Shown here in pieces: positions 10,089 through 19,866 of a stretch of DNA of 64,000 bases. The stretch lies in the NCBI GenBank assembly GCA_030789695.1, contig CM061139.1, forward strand, positions 109,776,837-109,840,836, in the 5' to 3' direction. Every line of letters starts with the position of its first letter. Position 1 is the stretch's first letter. The translations under genes were made by a program, and so were the position numbers. The notes under the pieces were generated by a model. That model did no database searches and was not told where the DNA came from. It worked only from the letters and a program-made list of their open reading frames with translations. The stretch is from Scilla litardierei (Eukaryota; Streptophyta; Magnoliopsida; Asparagales; Asparagaceae).

Positions 10089-10378
10089 ATTGGGATTTGC
10101 AAGAGATTGGATCCCAATTCGATAGGAAACCCTAGAAATCCGAATTGGGTTGAAATTGAGTTTCCGTAGTATCGGTTTGCAAGAGATTGGACCGATACTA
10201 GGGTTCTCGGTTGCAATTCCGTGCCGATACCCGTTTGCAAGAGATTGGACGGGTAGGAACTATCCCAACCTAGGTCGCGGCCCGAGTTTGCACGAGAGTG
10301 GGCTCGTGGCGCGATTGAACGATGATGTTGACCCTAATGCTAGCTTGCCTAGGCTAGGGTTTGCAAGAGATTGGACCC
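10089..10378 (+). other. Array of five structured hairpins in the LTR (3' copy)
   Basis: Same array as 51-340, shifted by 10038: units at 10089-10118, 10167-10200, 10228-10255, 10283-10306 and 10357-10378. The only LTR difference in this stretch (10277) lies outside the stems and loops. Confidence 0.85.
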
Positions 10379-10753
10379 GAACCTAGGATAGCTATAGACC
10401 GGCAACAGCGCGAGAGCGTGAGCTAGGTTTTACATTCAGTTGCAACTAGTTCATCCGAGATTCTACCCTAGCAATTTTGATACCAATGAATCACATTGAC
10501 GAGATACGGTGAGTAGCGGGGATTCCCCATTCCCTAGGCGTCTTTATTTGATTTGATATCTTCGTACTTTGTCTGACGATTGTGACAGGATCGCCAAAGG
10601 CAAATTCCCTATTTTCTGTTCTTAATAGCCAGGTTGTTCGGAGCAAGCACTTTCATTCGTCCTCCCTGTGTTCGATAACCCGCTCGCCGCTACACCGTGC
10701 GCTTGCGGTAAAACTACACGGTCGCACTTTTGGGTTACATTCCGGAGCGATCA

Positions 10754-11360
10754 TGGAACAATGCCAGGGACAGGCTCAGGGAGCTGGCAAGGCACAAGAC
10801 GACGAACCCCACCAGCAAGCCCCAAGAGCGGGGCGCTAGGGCAAAGATCGGCAGCTCAAAGAAATTCAATAGATAGAGGAGATACAGGTGGATCGGGAAA
10901 CGGAGCCCCAACTCGAATGACCGGGCGTAAACCCCGACTTCGTTATCTCCGAGCGAGCACACCCTTTCCTCGGGCCCGGGGACCCGTACCTCATAGGACA
11001 GACGCACGAACTGCACGTGAATCTCCCTGATGTTGATCCTATCCAACCTACATTTGAGGGCCCCAATTTCCCTCGAAACGACGATGCGCCACGAACCCCT
11101 TTCCCGATGCCACCGCACCCCCGCGGCACTGCCCCCTCTTCCACAGGCTCTTCCTCCCCCACTCTGCTACTGCCTTCGAGCTCGAAACAAGAAGCCATCG
11201 GTTGGAAAGTGGAAAAATTATCTAGCGGATCCGTCAGGTCGAGAAGACGATCAGAAGTAGATCCCCAACGACAGTCGCTGCCACGCCAGCAGGCGATGGA
11301 AGAAAGCGAGAAACACCGAAGAAAAATCGAAAACGGAGGAAAACTCCCACCGACTTCCAC
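10754..11360 (-). pseudogene. N-terminal part of a Tat-type antisense ORF (Transposase_28-like)
   Basis: Read on the minus strand, the frame from 11360 gives a Glu/Gly-rich leader (SSRVGEEEPVEEGAVP). After a frameshift near 11000-11040 the other minus frame continues with RLSYEVRVPGPEERVCSLGD, EVGVYARSFELGLRFPIH and LLVGFVVLCLAS. This is the N-terminal half of the domain known as Transposase_28 (putative gypsy-type). Such ORFs lie antisense between pol and the 3' LTR of many Tat-lineage elements; their function is unknown. It breaks off at 10754 where the Athila-like element inserted. The C-terminal half should lie left of the window. Confidence 0.7.
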
Positions 11361-11677
11361 CCCTGCTTATAAAATAAGGCACCGGGTCATCAAGACCGTC
11401 GATACGCCGCCATGCGACGCCCATCAGGATATCCCTGACGCCTCGACTGGCGTGAGAGTCACCTCATCCACGCGTCACGAATCCTATAGCGGAGGCGCTT
11501 CATTTTCCCCCTGCCCTTTCAAATTGTAATAATGACCAACAGGGCGGGAATTCCCAAGCTTGCGCCGCCGCCCCCGAGCGCGGGCCGAGATCCGTATCAA
11601 CGTTTCAAAAGGAGCAGAGCGGTTTGCCATCCGAGCCGAGCCGGGCTCCCGCTTCGAGCTCGAATGCCGGGGGCAAT
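11361..11677 (+). other. Tat-type 3' untranslated stretch and polypurine tract
   Basis: No gene. It separates the antisense ORF from the 3' LTR. CCGGGGGCAA ending just before 11678 is the likely polypurine tract. Confidence 0.5.
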
Positions 11678-12866
11678 TGTTACGACCTAAAGATCGTGGG
11701 AGTCCGACTTCTCTCCCAGAACCACTAATATACCTCACTGGCTCGCCCCTCCCGAACGGGCGGCCGACCCAACGTCAGGGTACCCCTCGCCCGAACTTCA
11801 GGGGCATGTATGGAGTCAGCCGATCCGAAAGTTCGAGACTACGAGGGATGGGCGCACCTCGCCTCGCCCCCCCCGACAGAGGCGCTTAACCGCTCTCGCT
11901 CGGTCCGCCAGAAGCAGTGCGCTCGAGGCACGCCCGGACAGTGCAGCCTCGGATGTTGACAGAGGCACACCCGTTCCCCCCACCGGCGATCCAGGATCCT
12001 ACCCAGAAATGTGAACGGCTGGGCCGAACACCACCCCGATCAGGCCGGCCCGGCGGCTTTTCTCGGACCCAGCCATGGGGCAATGCTCCGCTAGATCCTT
12101 GGCCCATCGGACATGACAAATGACCTAGTATAAGGACACGACTGACACTTACGCTGCCAGACCATCTGACAAAGCACCCCCTAGGCCGTTGCGCCCCCTG
12201 ACACTTAATGCTTTCGGCCCTGACACCCTGACAAAAGCGCCCCTGGCCATTGCGTCGTCTGACAAAAGCGTGGCTGACACTCCTGTTCCTGACATCCTCG
12301 TCCGAAGCTTCCACTGACAGCAGGGCCAGCTCAGCACGTCGAGTCAGTATGCCAGGTCAGCCCCACCTAACCGCCTCCCATCAGGTATAAATACCCCCTC
12401 ACTTCTTACGGTGAGGGGGTTGGCAAATTCACTCTCAATTCTCGTTAATCACACACAAGATCAAAGGTCGTCCATATCTTTGTTCTTCCACTCATAGCTC
12501 GTCACGCAAGGTCGGCTCACCCTCAGTCCGACCTACGTGCCTAGCCCCCGCTTTAAGTCTTATTACTGACTTAGGCATCGGAGAGGCTAAGGGTTGGATC
12601 CCCAACCCGGCCTTTCTGACGAGTTTCTCCTTGCGCAGGTTAGCTCGTCACCACAGTCGCGCTCGCCCCCGACCTAGGCAGTTCGGCTCTCTCCCTGCAT
12701 CCCACCGGATTCGATACCATGGTCAGCCTCAACCGCAAGCTTTGTCTCATCACCCCTCTAATCCCCCCGTCAAATAGCCTACCCTAATCCCGCCAATAGC
12801 ATAACCACCGTGCCCTTGGTTCCCCCTTAATACAAATTCATTGTACGCGAGTTCCACCCCGTAACA
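11678..12866 (+). repeat. 3' LTR of a Tat-type element
   Basis: It starts TGTTACGACC after a purine tract and ends CCCGTAACA. TATAAATA lies at 12386-12393. It is related to the LTR at 16978-18052: both share the TGACAAAGCACCC blocks, the TATAAATACCCC promoter and the CCCTTGGTTCC...TTCATTGTACGCG end. The 5-bp flanks GCAAT and GTACG do not match, as expected if it is a 3' LTR rather than a solo LTR. Confidence 0.75.
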
Positions 12867-14150
12867 GTACGAGATCTAAAACATATGCTCTACACTTTAC
12901 ACTTCTTCCACAAACGAGCTTACGCCGTCAGATCTGAGACGAACTTCTGTGGGTCGATCTCAGCTGCTCCAAGCACCCTCTCTTCCTTAAGTTCCTATTC
13001 TAACTTAAGCATCAGAGGGAATTTGGATCGGAACCCAGATCTGACCCCCCTGACGCTTCCTTGTGGTGTAGATCTTCCGATCTAGACCCTACGAGAGGGT
13101 CGTTCCAGCACTTATCAACCTCGATCAAACGATTACGAACCGTCCGAGGATCGATTGGGCATCGCAAGTTAACCATTATCCATCAACGATCCTTGTTTTT
13201 CCAACTTAGGGTCCCACACAACCGGCTGATGAGGCTCTGACTCAGCACGAAGGGTCCGCGTCAGAAATACAATTGTTTTGGTCATTTTTTACCTTAACAG
13301 TACGCTTTGCTTGTCTTTACACTATTTATGCCCCAATTTAGTTGTGTAGCCTTGGGTCAGATCCCAACAACACCGACCTTTCGAATTCTGTACTCTTTTG
13401 GTATCCAAACACTAGGACATAGGGCTTTGACAGCCAACATTAGATGCGTTGTCTCGACTGCTATGCCCGTCCAATCCTTATGTGTCACATCATCCAACCT
13501 CAACCGTCACGTCGGTTGAGCTCGGAAGATTGGGACCATTGATACAACCCTAAGCTGGCCCAGAGGCCGCCCAACCATTTATTTCAAGTTGATATATCCA
13601 GTAAGGACCGCAACTTCGACCCATCAATCCAAAAGCCATCACGTATGGCTGATATTCTCCTCATTCAAAGTGACAGCTCGACTGACCGTTGGGCTCCTTT
13701 AGTTAATGAGTTTGTTCACAATCCAGACATTCAAGTTTAACCGTTGGCTTGTCATCAATGACGACAGCTCAGGCCAAATGTAATCAAGTGTCATAAATGC
13801 TCGACCGTTACCATTGGATGACATTCACTGGACCATCGCCTATAAATGGTCTCTCAAACAACAAGAGATGGGACGACTATCAGAGAACCGATACTCATGT
13901 ACTCTCATACTTGGTATTTGCTTTGCCTAGCCTCTTGCATTTCCTCCATAGCTCGGCCTGAGAATTAGCGGACGACCTCCCGACAAGTCGGACACACCGA
14001 GCCTACTTTAGTCATCTGCTGACGTAAACATAGGAGGGGATTAGGTTGGACCCCAGATCTAACTCCCAGACGAGCTCCTTATGTTGCAGGCAGCCCGGAG
14101 ATAGCTTGGACCCGATTCACATAGCTCGGATCGGAGCTCATTCGGGGGAT
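12867..14150 (+). repeat. Degenerate LTR debris
   Basis: No gene. The stretch resembles Tat-type LTR R/U5 sequence (TAAGCATCAGAGG-like and GACGAG-like blocks). A second LTR-like unit may start TGATACAACC at 13540, after a purine-rich GGAAGATTGGGACC, with TATAAAT at 13841-13847. Its end cannot be placed. Confidence 0.4.
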
Positions 14151-14697
14151 GGGTTAGCTCGTTCGGTGTCCAGTTAATAGCCCATGATATCCAACGTCAG
14201 CTGATACATCCAACTCATACTCCGACAACATCAGTGGGAAGAAAACACCTCGAAACAGGTGTTGCAGGATTTGGACAAAAGGTGGCCAGATTTGACCAGA
14301 TTGAGTCTGTTCAAGCCAATATTGGCTGAATCTGAACACGAACCAGATGAATAAAACTAAGATCTTCGACCTGTTCAGCAGGAGCTCGTTTTGATTGTAT
14401 GGTGGTCGGATCTATGCAACCAAATCCCAGTCGAGCCAACCCAATGGAGCCCTCGATCAACCACGGCATCCGGCGTATATGGCCGCAGAAACACTAGTAA
14501 TGATTGGCATATATCAGATAGGAGCCTTTAGTTACGCATTCTTCTACTATTTGGATGCAGTGTTGGGGGCTTCTTACATGTGGCTCAGTGAGTCAGTACT
14601 GCTTCAAGAACCTTGTGTAACTGTAGCTCCCGTGAAAGAAGCAGTGGTCTAGACCTTTTGAAACATATGCCACGTCTGTAATATTAGCTTATAAAGA

Positions 14698-14703
14698 CAC
14701 GTG
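14698..14703 (+). promoter_or_regulatory. G-box upstream of allene oxide synthase
   Basis: CACGTG, 251 bp upstream of the start codon. G-boxes bind bHLH factors such as MYC2 and are common in jasmonate-responsive promoters. Function here is inferred from position only. Confidence 0.4.
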
Positions 14704-14861
14704 CCGCACGACTGGTGAAAACGACGGCTCACCAGTCACCAGTCATCCGTGTAACATCACAAACCACGTTTATAATGTAAATCCTCTCCATGCACCCTAA
14801 CAAGCTAGCCGGTCATCACACGCCTACTCCGACCACCGGTAACCGTCTCCGCTTCCCCCCC

Positions 14862-14868
14862 TATATAA
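14862..14868 (+). promoter_or_regulatory. TATA box of allene oxide synthase
   Basis: TATATAA lies 81 bp before the ATG at 14949 and predicts a 5' UTR of about 55 nt, rich in A and C. It excludes the in-frame upstream ATG at 14790, which lies before the TATA box. Confidence 0.7.
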
Positions 14869-14948
14869 CGCCCCCCGCCTCTCTCATCTTTCAAACACAA
14901 CAACCGAAAAAGGAAAAAGGAAAAAGAAAATCAAGAAGAAGAAAAAAA

Positions 14949-16451
14949 ATGGATCATTCCCGTTCAGATGATGTCTCCACAAGACTCATCAGCCCCCTCT
15001 CAGAGAAACAAACAACAACCGCAGCTGGCCGCCCAACAAATAAACTCCCCGTCCGCAAGATCCCCGGTGACTACGGCCTCCCGCTCGTCGGCCCCATCCT
15101 CGACCGCATCGACTTCTTCTACACCGAAGGCCGCGACGAGTTCTTCAAGTCCCGCATACGCAAGTACGACTCCACCGTCATCCGACTCAACATGCCGCCT
15201 GGCCCCTTCATCTCCCGCGACCCCCGCGTCGTCGCCATCCTCGACGCCGCCGCCTTCCCCGTCCTCTTCGACAACTCCCTCGTCGAGAAGAAGGACCTCT
15301 TCACCGGCACCTACATGCCCTCCACCGCACTCACCGGCGGCTACCGCGTCCTCTCCTATGTCGACGTCGCCGAACCCAACCACGCCCCTCTTAAAAAGCT
15401 CCTCTTCTTCCTCCTGTCGTCCCGCCACCCGAGCGTGATCCCCGAGTTCAAACGAACCTACGGCGAGCTCTTCAAAAATCTCGAGTCGGAGATCGACAAA
15501 AATGGCAGGGCCGACTTCGTAGGGGCCAACGATCAAGCGGCGTTTAATTTTCTGGCGAGATCTTTGCTGGGCAAGGATCCGTTAGAGACGAAGCTTGGAT
15601 CCGACGGGCCGAAACTGGTGACGAAATGGCTGCTTTTTCAGCTGGGCGCGCTGTTGACTCTCGGCCTGCCGAGAGTTGTAGAAGAATTGCTGCTCCATAC
15701 GTTCCCGTTGCCGGCGTTCTTGGTCAAAAAGGACTACAACCGGCTCGCAGATTTCTTCCGCGGCTCGGCCGGTCCGGTCCTCGACGAGGCAGGGCGGCTC
15801 GGGATCCCGAGGGAGGAAGCGGTCCACAATCTCTTGTTCGCCGTCTGCTTCAACTCTTTCGGGGGCGTGAAGGTTCTTTTCCCCGGGATAATCAAATGGG
15901 TCGGCCTAGCCGGGGCCGAGCTCCATGGGAAGCTGGCCGGCGAGATCCGGGCCGCCGTCAGATCTAACGGCGGAGAGGTAACGTTGCGGGGCATGGAGCA
16001 GATGCCGTTAATGAAGTCGGTCGTCTACGAGGCGCTCCGCATCGAGCCCCCGGTGGAGTCACAGTACGGGCGAGCGAGGAAAGATTTCGTGTTGGAGAGC
16101 CACGACGCGGCCTTTGAGATCCGTGCTGGAGAGATGCTGTATGGGTTCCAGCCGTTCGCGACAAAGGACCCGAAGGTGTTCGATCGGGCGGACGAGTTCG
16201 TCGCGGATCGGTTCGTCGGGGAGAAGGGGGAGAGTCTGCTGAAGTACGTGCTTTGGTCCAACGGGCCGGAGACGGAGTCGCCGACGACGTCCAACAAGCA
16301 GTGCGCGGGGAGGGACTTCGTCGTGCTGGTGGCCAGGCTGCTGGTCGTTGAGTGGTTTATGAGGTACGATTCGTTCGGAGTCGAGGTGGGTACGTCGCCG
16401 TTGGGACCGTCCGTTAAGCTGACGTCGTTGAAGAGGGCCGGCAGCCCTTGA
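14949..16451 (+). CDS. AOS: Allene oxide synthase (CYP74A-type cytochrome P450)
   Basis: It converts 13-hydroperoxy-linolenic acid to allene oxide, the first committed step of jasmonate synthesis. Single exon, 500 residues. The CYP74 hallmark LPVRKIPGDYGLPLVGPI is at 33-50 and GRDEFFKSR at 61-69. NMPPGPF is at 81-87; the Phe is the residue known to favour synthase over lyase chemistry. FNSFGG at 301-306 replaces the usual P450 oxygen-binding motif. EALR at 361-364 is the ExxR pair. The heme loop is NKQCAGRDFVVLVARL with Cys452. CAGRDF rather than a CAAKD-type loop argues for AOS over hydroperoxide lyase. The N-terminus before the domain is only about 32 residues, contains acidic residues, and lacks an obvious long plastid transit peptide. 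A Mutator-type MITE follows 36 bp after the stop. It is the only intact host gene seen in the window. Confidence 0.93.
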   Translation: MDHSRSDDVSTRLISPLSEKQTTTAAGRPTNKLPVRKIPGDYGLPLVGPILDRIDFFYTEGRDEFFKSRIRKYDSTVIRLNMPPGPFISRDPRVVAILDAAAFPVLFDNSLVEKKDLFTGTYMPSTALTGGYRVLSYVDVAEPNHAPLKKLLFFLLSSRHPSVIPEFKRTYGELFKNLESEIDKNGRADFVGANDQAAFNFLARSLLGKDPLETKLGSDGPKLVTKWLLFQLGALLTLGLPRVVEELLLHTFPLPAFLVKKDYNRLADFFRGSAGPVLDEAGRLGIPREEAVHNLLFAVCFNSFGGVKVLFPGIIKWVGLAGAELHGKLAGEIRAAVRSNGGEVTLRGMEQMPLMKSVVYEALRIEPPVESQYGRARKDFVLESHDAAFEIRAGEMLYGFQPFATKDPKVFDRADEFVADRFVGEKGESLLKYVLWSNGPETESPTTSNKQCAGRDFVVLVARLLVVEWFMRYDSFGVEVGTSPLGPSVKLTSLKRAGSP

Positions 16452-16478
16452 AAGAGGCGGTAAATTTGAAGGAGTTAT

Positions 16479-16846
16479 TTTATACTAGGGTTTTTCTCAT
16501 ATTAGTCCTTTAAATCTTGCATAATTTGATATTAGTCCCTTAAATTTTCGAATTTTGAGTTTAATCCCCCAAATCATTAACTATAACTAAAATAGTCCAC
16601 ACTCTAATTTTCCGTTAAAAAGCTCCGTTAACGCTGACGTGGCTGTTAGTGCTGACGTGTTAATTAGCCCTAATTGTTAATTAATCGCTAATTAATCTAA
16701 CTATTTAACAGAATATAGGATGTGGGGACTATTTAGGTTAACGGCTTAAGATTTGAGGGATTAAACTCAAAATACGAAGAATTAAGGGACTAATATCAAA
16801 TTACGCATAATTTAAGGGACTAATATGAGAAAAACCCTTTATACTA
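16479..16846. mobile_element. Mutator-type MITE with 9-bp target duplication
   Basis: The element body is 16488-16837 (350 bp), flanked by TTTATACTA at 16479-16487 and 16838-16846. A 9-bp duplication is typical of Mutator-like elements. The ends are inverted copies: GGGTTTTTCTCATATTAGTC at the left, and its complement at the right. The inverted similarity runs inward for about 100 bp with few mismatches. No coding capacity. It lies in the likely 3' UTR or terminator region of the AOS gene. Confidence 0.92.
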
Positions 16847-16977
16847 ATAAGCTTCGGGTACTAGAATAAGTTTTTATTAGTACGGACAAGGATATGTATG
16901 TCCTTCTCGTACAGGGTATGCTATGTACGTGTTGTATGTGTGCTTGATCACCATCGTCCATGTTTATGTATCCATAT

Positions 16978-18052
16978 TGTTACGCCCTAAATATAGTGCT
17001 ATCCTGGACTTCAATCCGAGCTCGCATCACACGCAGCCAACTTGGCCCCTCCATCGACCGAGTCCTCAACTGGCGGAAAGGGGAGCTTCGACCTACCTCT
17101 GCCCACTAATCAACTCATCCCCCCTTAGCCCGCTGGTCGCTTATCACCCCCTGAAGAGCATCCCGGCTGAGTGGAAAGGGCGCACTACGCCCCGCGCCTA
17201 GCCGGGCGGGCGCCAGCTTCCCTCTGAGCTGGCCAGGAATACAAGCAGGTTGCTCATCGCTCATCGAGGGCGACCAAGAGGTTCGAGAGCGGCCCCGCTC
17301 CATCGACGCTCCCTGACGACCCTTTGGCTCATCAGACACGACAAACAACCTAGTACAAGGACGCCACTGACGCTTCTGCCGCTCGACAGCCTGACAAAGC
17401 ACCCATTGGCCGCTGCGCCCCCTGACCGTTGGTGCTTTCGGCTCTGACACCCTGATAAAGTACCACATGCTGTTGCGCCGTCTGACAAAAGCATGGCTGA
17501 CACGCATAGGTCTGACATCCCCGTCCGAAGCTTCCGCTGACAGATGCGCCAGCTCAGCAAGCCAGGTCAGCCTCACCTAACCGCTTCTATCATGTATAAA
17601 TACCCCTTCACCTCCATCGAGAAAGAGATTGGCTAATTGACTCTCATTCTGATCACTCACATACAAAAGCAAAGGTCTCCCATATCTTTGTTCTTCCACT
17701 ATAGCTCGTCACGTAAGGTCGACTCACTTTCTGTCCGACCTGCGTGCCTAGCACCCGTTTCTCAGTCCTAATTCTAACTTAGGCAACCCAACCCGACCTT
17801 TCTGACGAGTTGCTTCTTGTGCATGTGAGCTCGCCTATGCAGAAAGCAGTCAGCGTCCGTCTCTGGCAGTGCGGCAGACAAGCGGAGTACTCGCGAAGTT
17901 GATCCGGTGGCCGGCCTATGCGGTGCGTTTAGCCTCGTCACCCCACTCACCATCTGTCTAACAGCCTACCTAGACTTCATCCCCCTTACAACCATCGTGC
18001 CCTTGGTTCCATAACAAACAAATTCATTGTACGCGGATCTTATCCTGCAACA
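16978..18052 (+). repeat. 5' LTR of the Tat-type element
   Basis: It starts TGTTACGCCC and ends CCTGCAACA, 1075 bp. TATAAATA at 17595-17602 lies in the same context as in the LTR at 11678-12866. Left flank is CATAT. It starts 526 bp after the AOS stop codon. Confidence 0.8.
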
Positions 18053-18054
18053 AA

Positions 18055-18073
18055 TGGCGCCATCTGTGTGAAC
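18055..18073 (+). other. Primer-binding site of the Tat-type element
   Basis: TGGCGCCATCTGTGTGAAC begins two bases after the LTR. TGG matches the complement of a tRNA CCA end. The TGGCGCC-TCTGTG block is typical of Tat-lineage elements. I do not assign the tRNA. Confidence 0.65.
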
Positions 18074-18087
18074 GACAGGTCACACCC

Positions 18088-19866
18088 ATGTCTAACTCCA
18101 TACATGTCTTCCAAGATCTCGAACGCAGCAAATTCCCCATGGATCAGGAATCGCAATCTCAGCCGAGGACCCCCTCGACTAATCTTCCCCCTGAGGGGAT
18201 GGCTGAGACAGTCCAGGCCTCAGCCCGTGCTGTGCAACAAAGCTTCGAGGCCTTCACTAAGATGATGGAAGGTCTCGAGGCAGCCAGAGCCGAAGCACCT
18301 CCCGATCCCTCCAAGCCTCTGAACCTGAGACGAAATCTTCGTCCTCAGTTCGAAGAAGAGGCAGGGTTGAGAGGGCTCGTCGAAGAGATAGAGGCCCAGC
18401 AAAAACTTTTTGACGATGAAATGGAGGCCGCTCGGTAGCGGAAGTGCGACGATGAAGCAGCTGCCGACAAAAGACGCCAAGACGACGAGGCCGAGGCCGC
18501 CAGTCAAGCCCATCTTGACGAAGAAGCCGCTCGTCGGCAACTTCGCTTCATCATCGCCGATCGCGAGAGGCTTCGGTGGGAGAACCAGGGGATCCCGGAA
18601 GTATCAGCCTCGGGCCAACGGCGCAGGAATGCTCGTAGCCCGCCCTCGGTCGGATCCCTGCCACGCAGGAGGAGCCCTCCCAGGCGGCCTCCTCATCCCC
18701 CAGAGCATGATGATCGTCGCCAACAAGGTCGTGACCGGAGCAGAACCTCGGAGAGACAGAGGGAGCATACCCCTGGACGCCCCGCCTACCCCGAGGAAGC
18801 CACGCCCTTGGCGAGGTGGATGATGGCCCTGAGACCCTCGAGATTCAAGCTCCCCCAGCTAACGACCTACAATGGAGCGAGCGATCCTCTCGCGCATGTG
18901 CAGCAGTACCGGAGGGCGATGGAGGTGCAGGGGGCGGATGACGTACTCCTTTGCCGGGATTCCAGCAGAGCTTGAAGGGCACTGTCCTGGAATGGTACCA
19001 CAGCCTGCCCGCCCGGACCATCGAGTGTTTCGGCGAATTATCCCACAAATTCTGCCAGCTGTTCTGGGCCAGGCGAACGAGGAAGAAGCCCATGGACTAC
19101 CTATTCACGATCATCCAGATGGAAGGGGAGACGATCGGGAAGTACTTGTGCAGCTTCCAAGATGAGAAGCTAGGTGTGGTAGCCTTCGGGGACGAGTTGG
19201 TCATGGCGGCCTTCAAGGCAGGATTGACTAGCCGAAGCCTTCACAAGTCCCTCCTCCAAGACCCGCCTGTCGATTTTGACCCACTTATCGTTCAGGCAGA
19301 GAGATACTTGCTGAGCGGGGAGGCCCTTGGAACGAGGAAGGAGGTCTCCAGGGCGAGGGCATCCCGCAGCGAGCATCGGCCCAACCCTCAGGCCAAGGCA
19401 AAAGGACATACCCAGGGGCCGCGACTAGCTGGCCCAGCCAAGACGCGACCCAGAGGGGCATAGCCCGCAAGATCGTCCTGGCCCGGTACGGAAGTTCGCT
19501 GCCGCTAGAGAGCCTGCGCGAGCGATCCAGAGGCCGGAGGGACCCCTACGGGCCCAATACATTCAGTTCAACGCCCTGATGATAGATGTGTTAGCCGCGG
19601 CGACGAGGATCGGTCTGCTTCCGGACCCGCCTCAAGAGTTGAGGTCAGATCCGACGAAGAGGGATCTCCAGAAGTATTGCCGATACCGCCAAGATCACGG
19701 TCACGATACCGACAATTGCTTCACATTGAAGAGGGAGATCGAGCGGTTGATCCAAGCGGGGCACTTCCAAGGCTTCGTCGAGGGCAGGAGGCCGACTCGA
19801 GAGGAGAGAGCTCTGCAGAGAGCACAGAGGCCGGATCCACCCCCGAGCGACGAACATGAAGAGCCT
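18088..19866 (+). pseudogene. gag: Gag of the Tat-type element
   Basis: The frame starts MSNSIHVFQDLE at 18088. TAG at 18436-18438 interrupts it, but the same frame continues with a charged coiled-coil-like stretch, an Arg/Ser-rich stretch and RFKLPQLTTYNGASDPLAHV (about 18840-18900). A frameshift near 18950 moves it into the frame LKGTVLEWYHSLPARTI, the core gag domain, which ends at 19463. A further frame at 19579-19866 has a Tat-type nucleocapsid motif, YCRYRQDHGHDTDNCFTLK, followed by EIERLIQAGHFQGFV. It ends at the solo-LTR insertion. At least one stop and two frameshifts make it non-functional. Confidence 0.8.

Larger units (their letters stand above)
1..10753 (+). mobile_element. Athila-like Ty3/gypsy retrotransposon, left end cut by the window
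   Basis: The sequence 1-715 returns at 10039-10753 (constant offset 10038). I find three differences: 239/10277, 479/10517 and 573/10611, about 0.4%. This marks a 5' LTR tail and a 3' LTR. A primer-binding site at 722-739 and a purine tract just before 8925 frame the internal region. Inside are an Athila-type gag, a protease with the DLGAS active site, and a broken ATHILA ORF1-type frame. Reverse transcriptase, RNase H and integrase are absent, so the copy is non-autonomous. The element sits in the antisense ORF of a Tat-type element (10754 onward). Its target duplication cannot be checked because the left flank is outside the window. LTR identity implies recent insertion, although the coding part is already damaged. 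Confidence 0.9.
8925..10753 (+). repeat. 3' LTR of the Athila-like element
   Basis: It starts TGATC after the purine tract ending at 8921 and ends GATCA at 10753, giving short inverted TG...CA termini. Length 1829 bp. The right 715 bp equals the partial 5' LTR. The start is set by the TG terminus and cannot be confirmed against the 5' copy. It contains a palindrome island (9220-9605), a TATA-like motif (9688-9694) and the second copy of the hairpin array (10089-10378). Confidence 0.8.

Noticed and set aside
12866..12871. Interpretation of 11678-12866 as a solo LTR
   Set aside because: The 5-bp flanks do not match and a Tat antisense ORF plus purine tract lies directly upstream, so it is a 3' LTR.
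14790..14948. Upstream in-frame extension of AOS
   Set aside because: The ATG at 14790 lies before the TATA box at 14862, and the extension has no CYP74 similarity.
15000..15536. 178-codon minus-strand and other frames opposite AOS
   Set aside because: Shadows caused by the high GC of the real gene.
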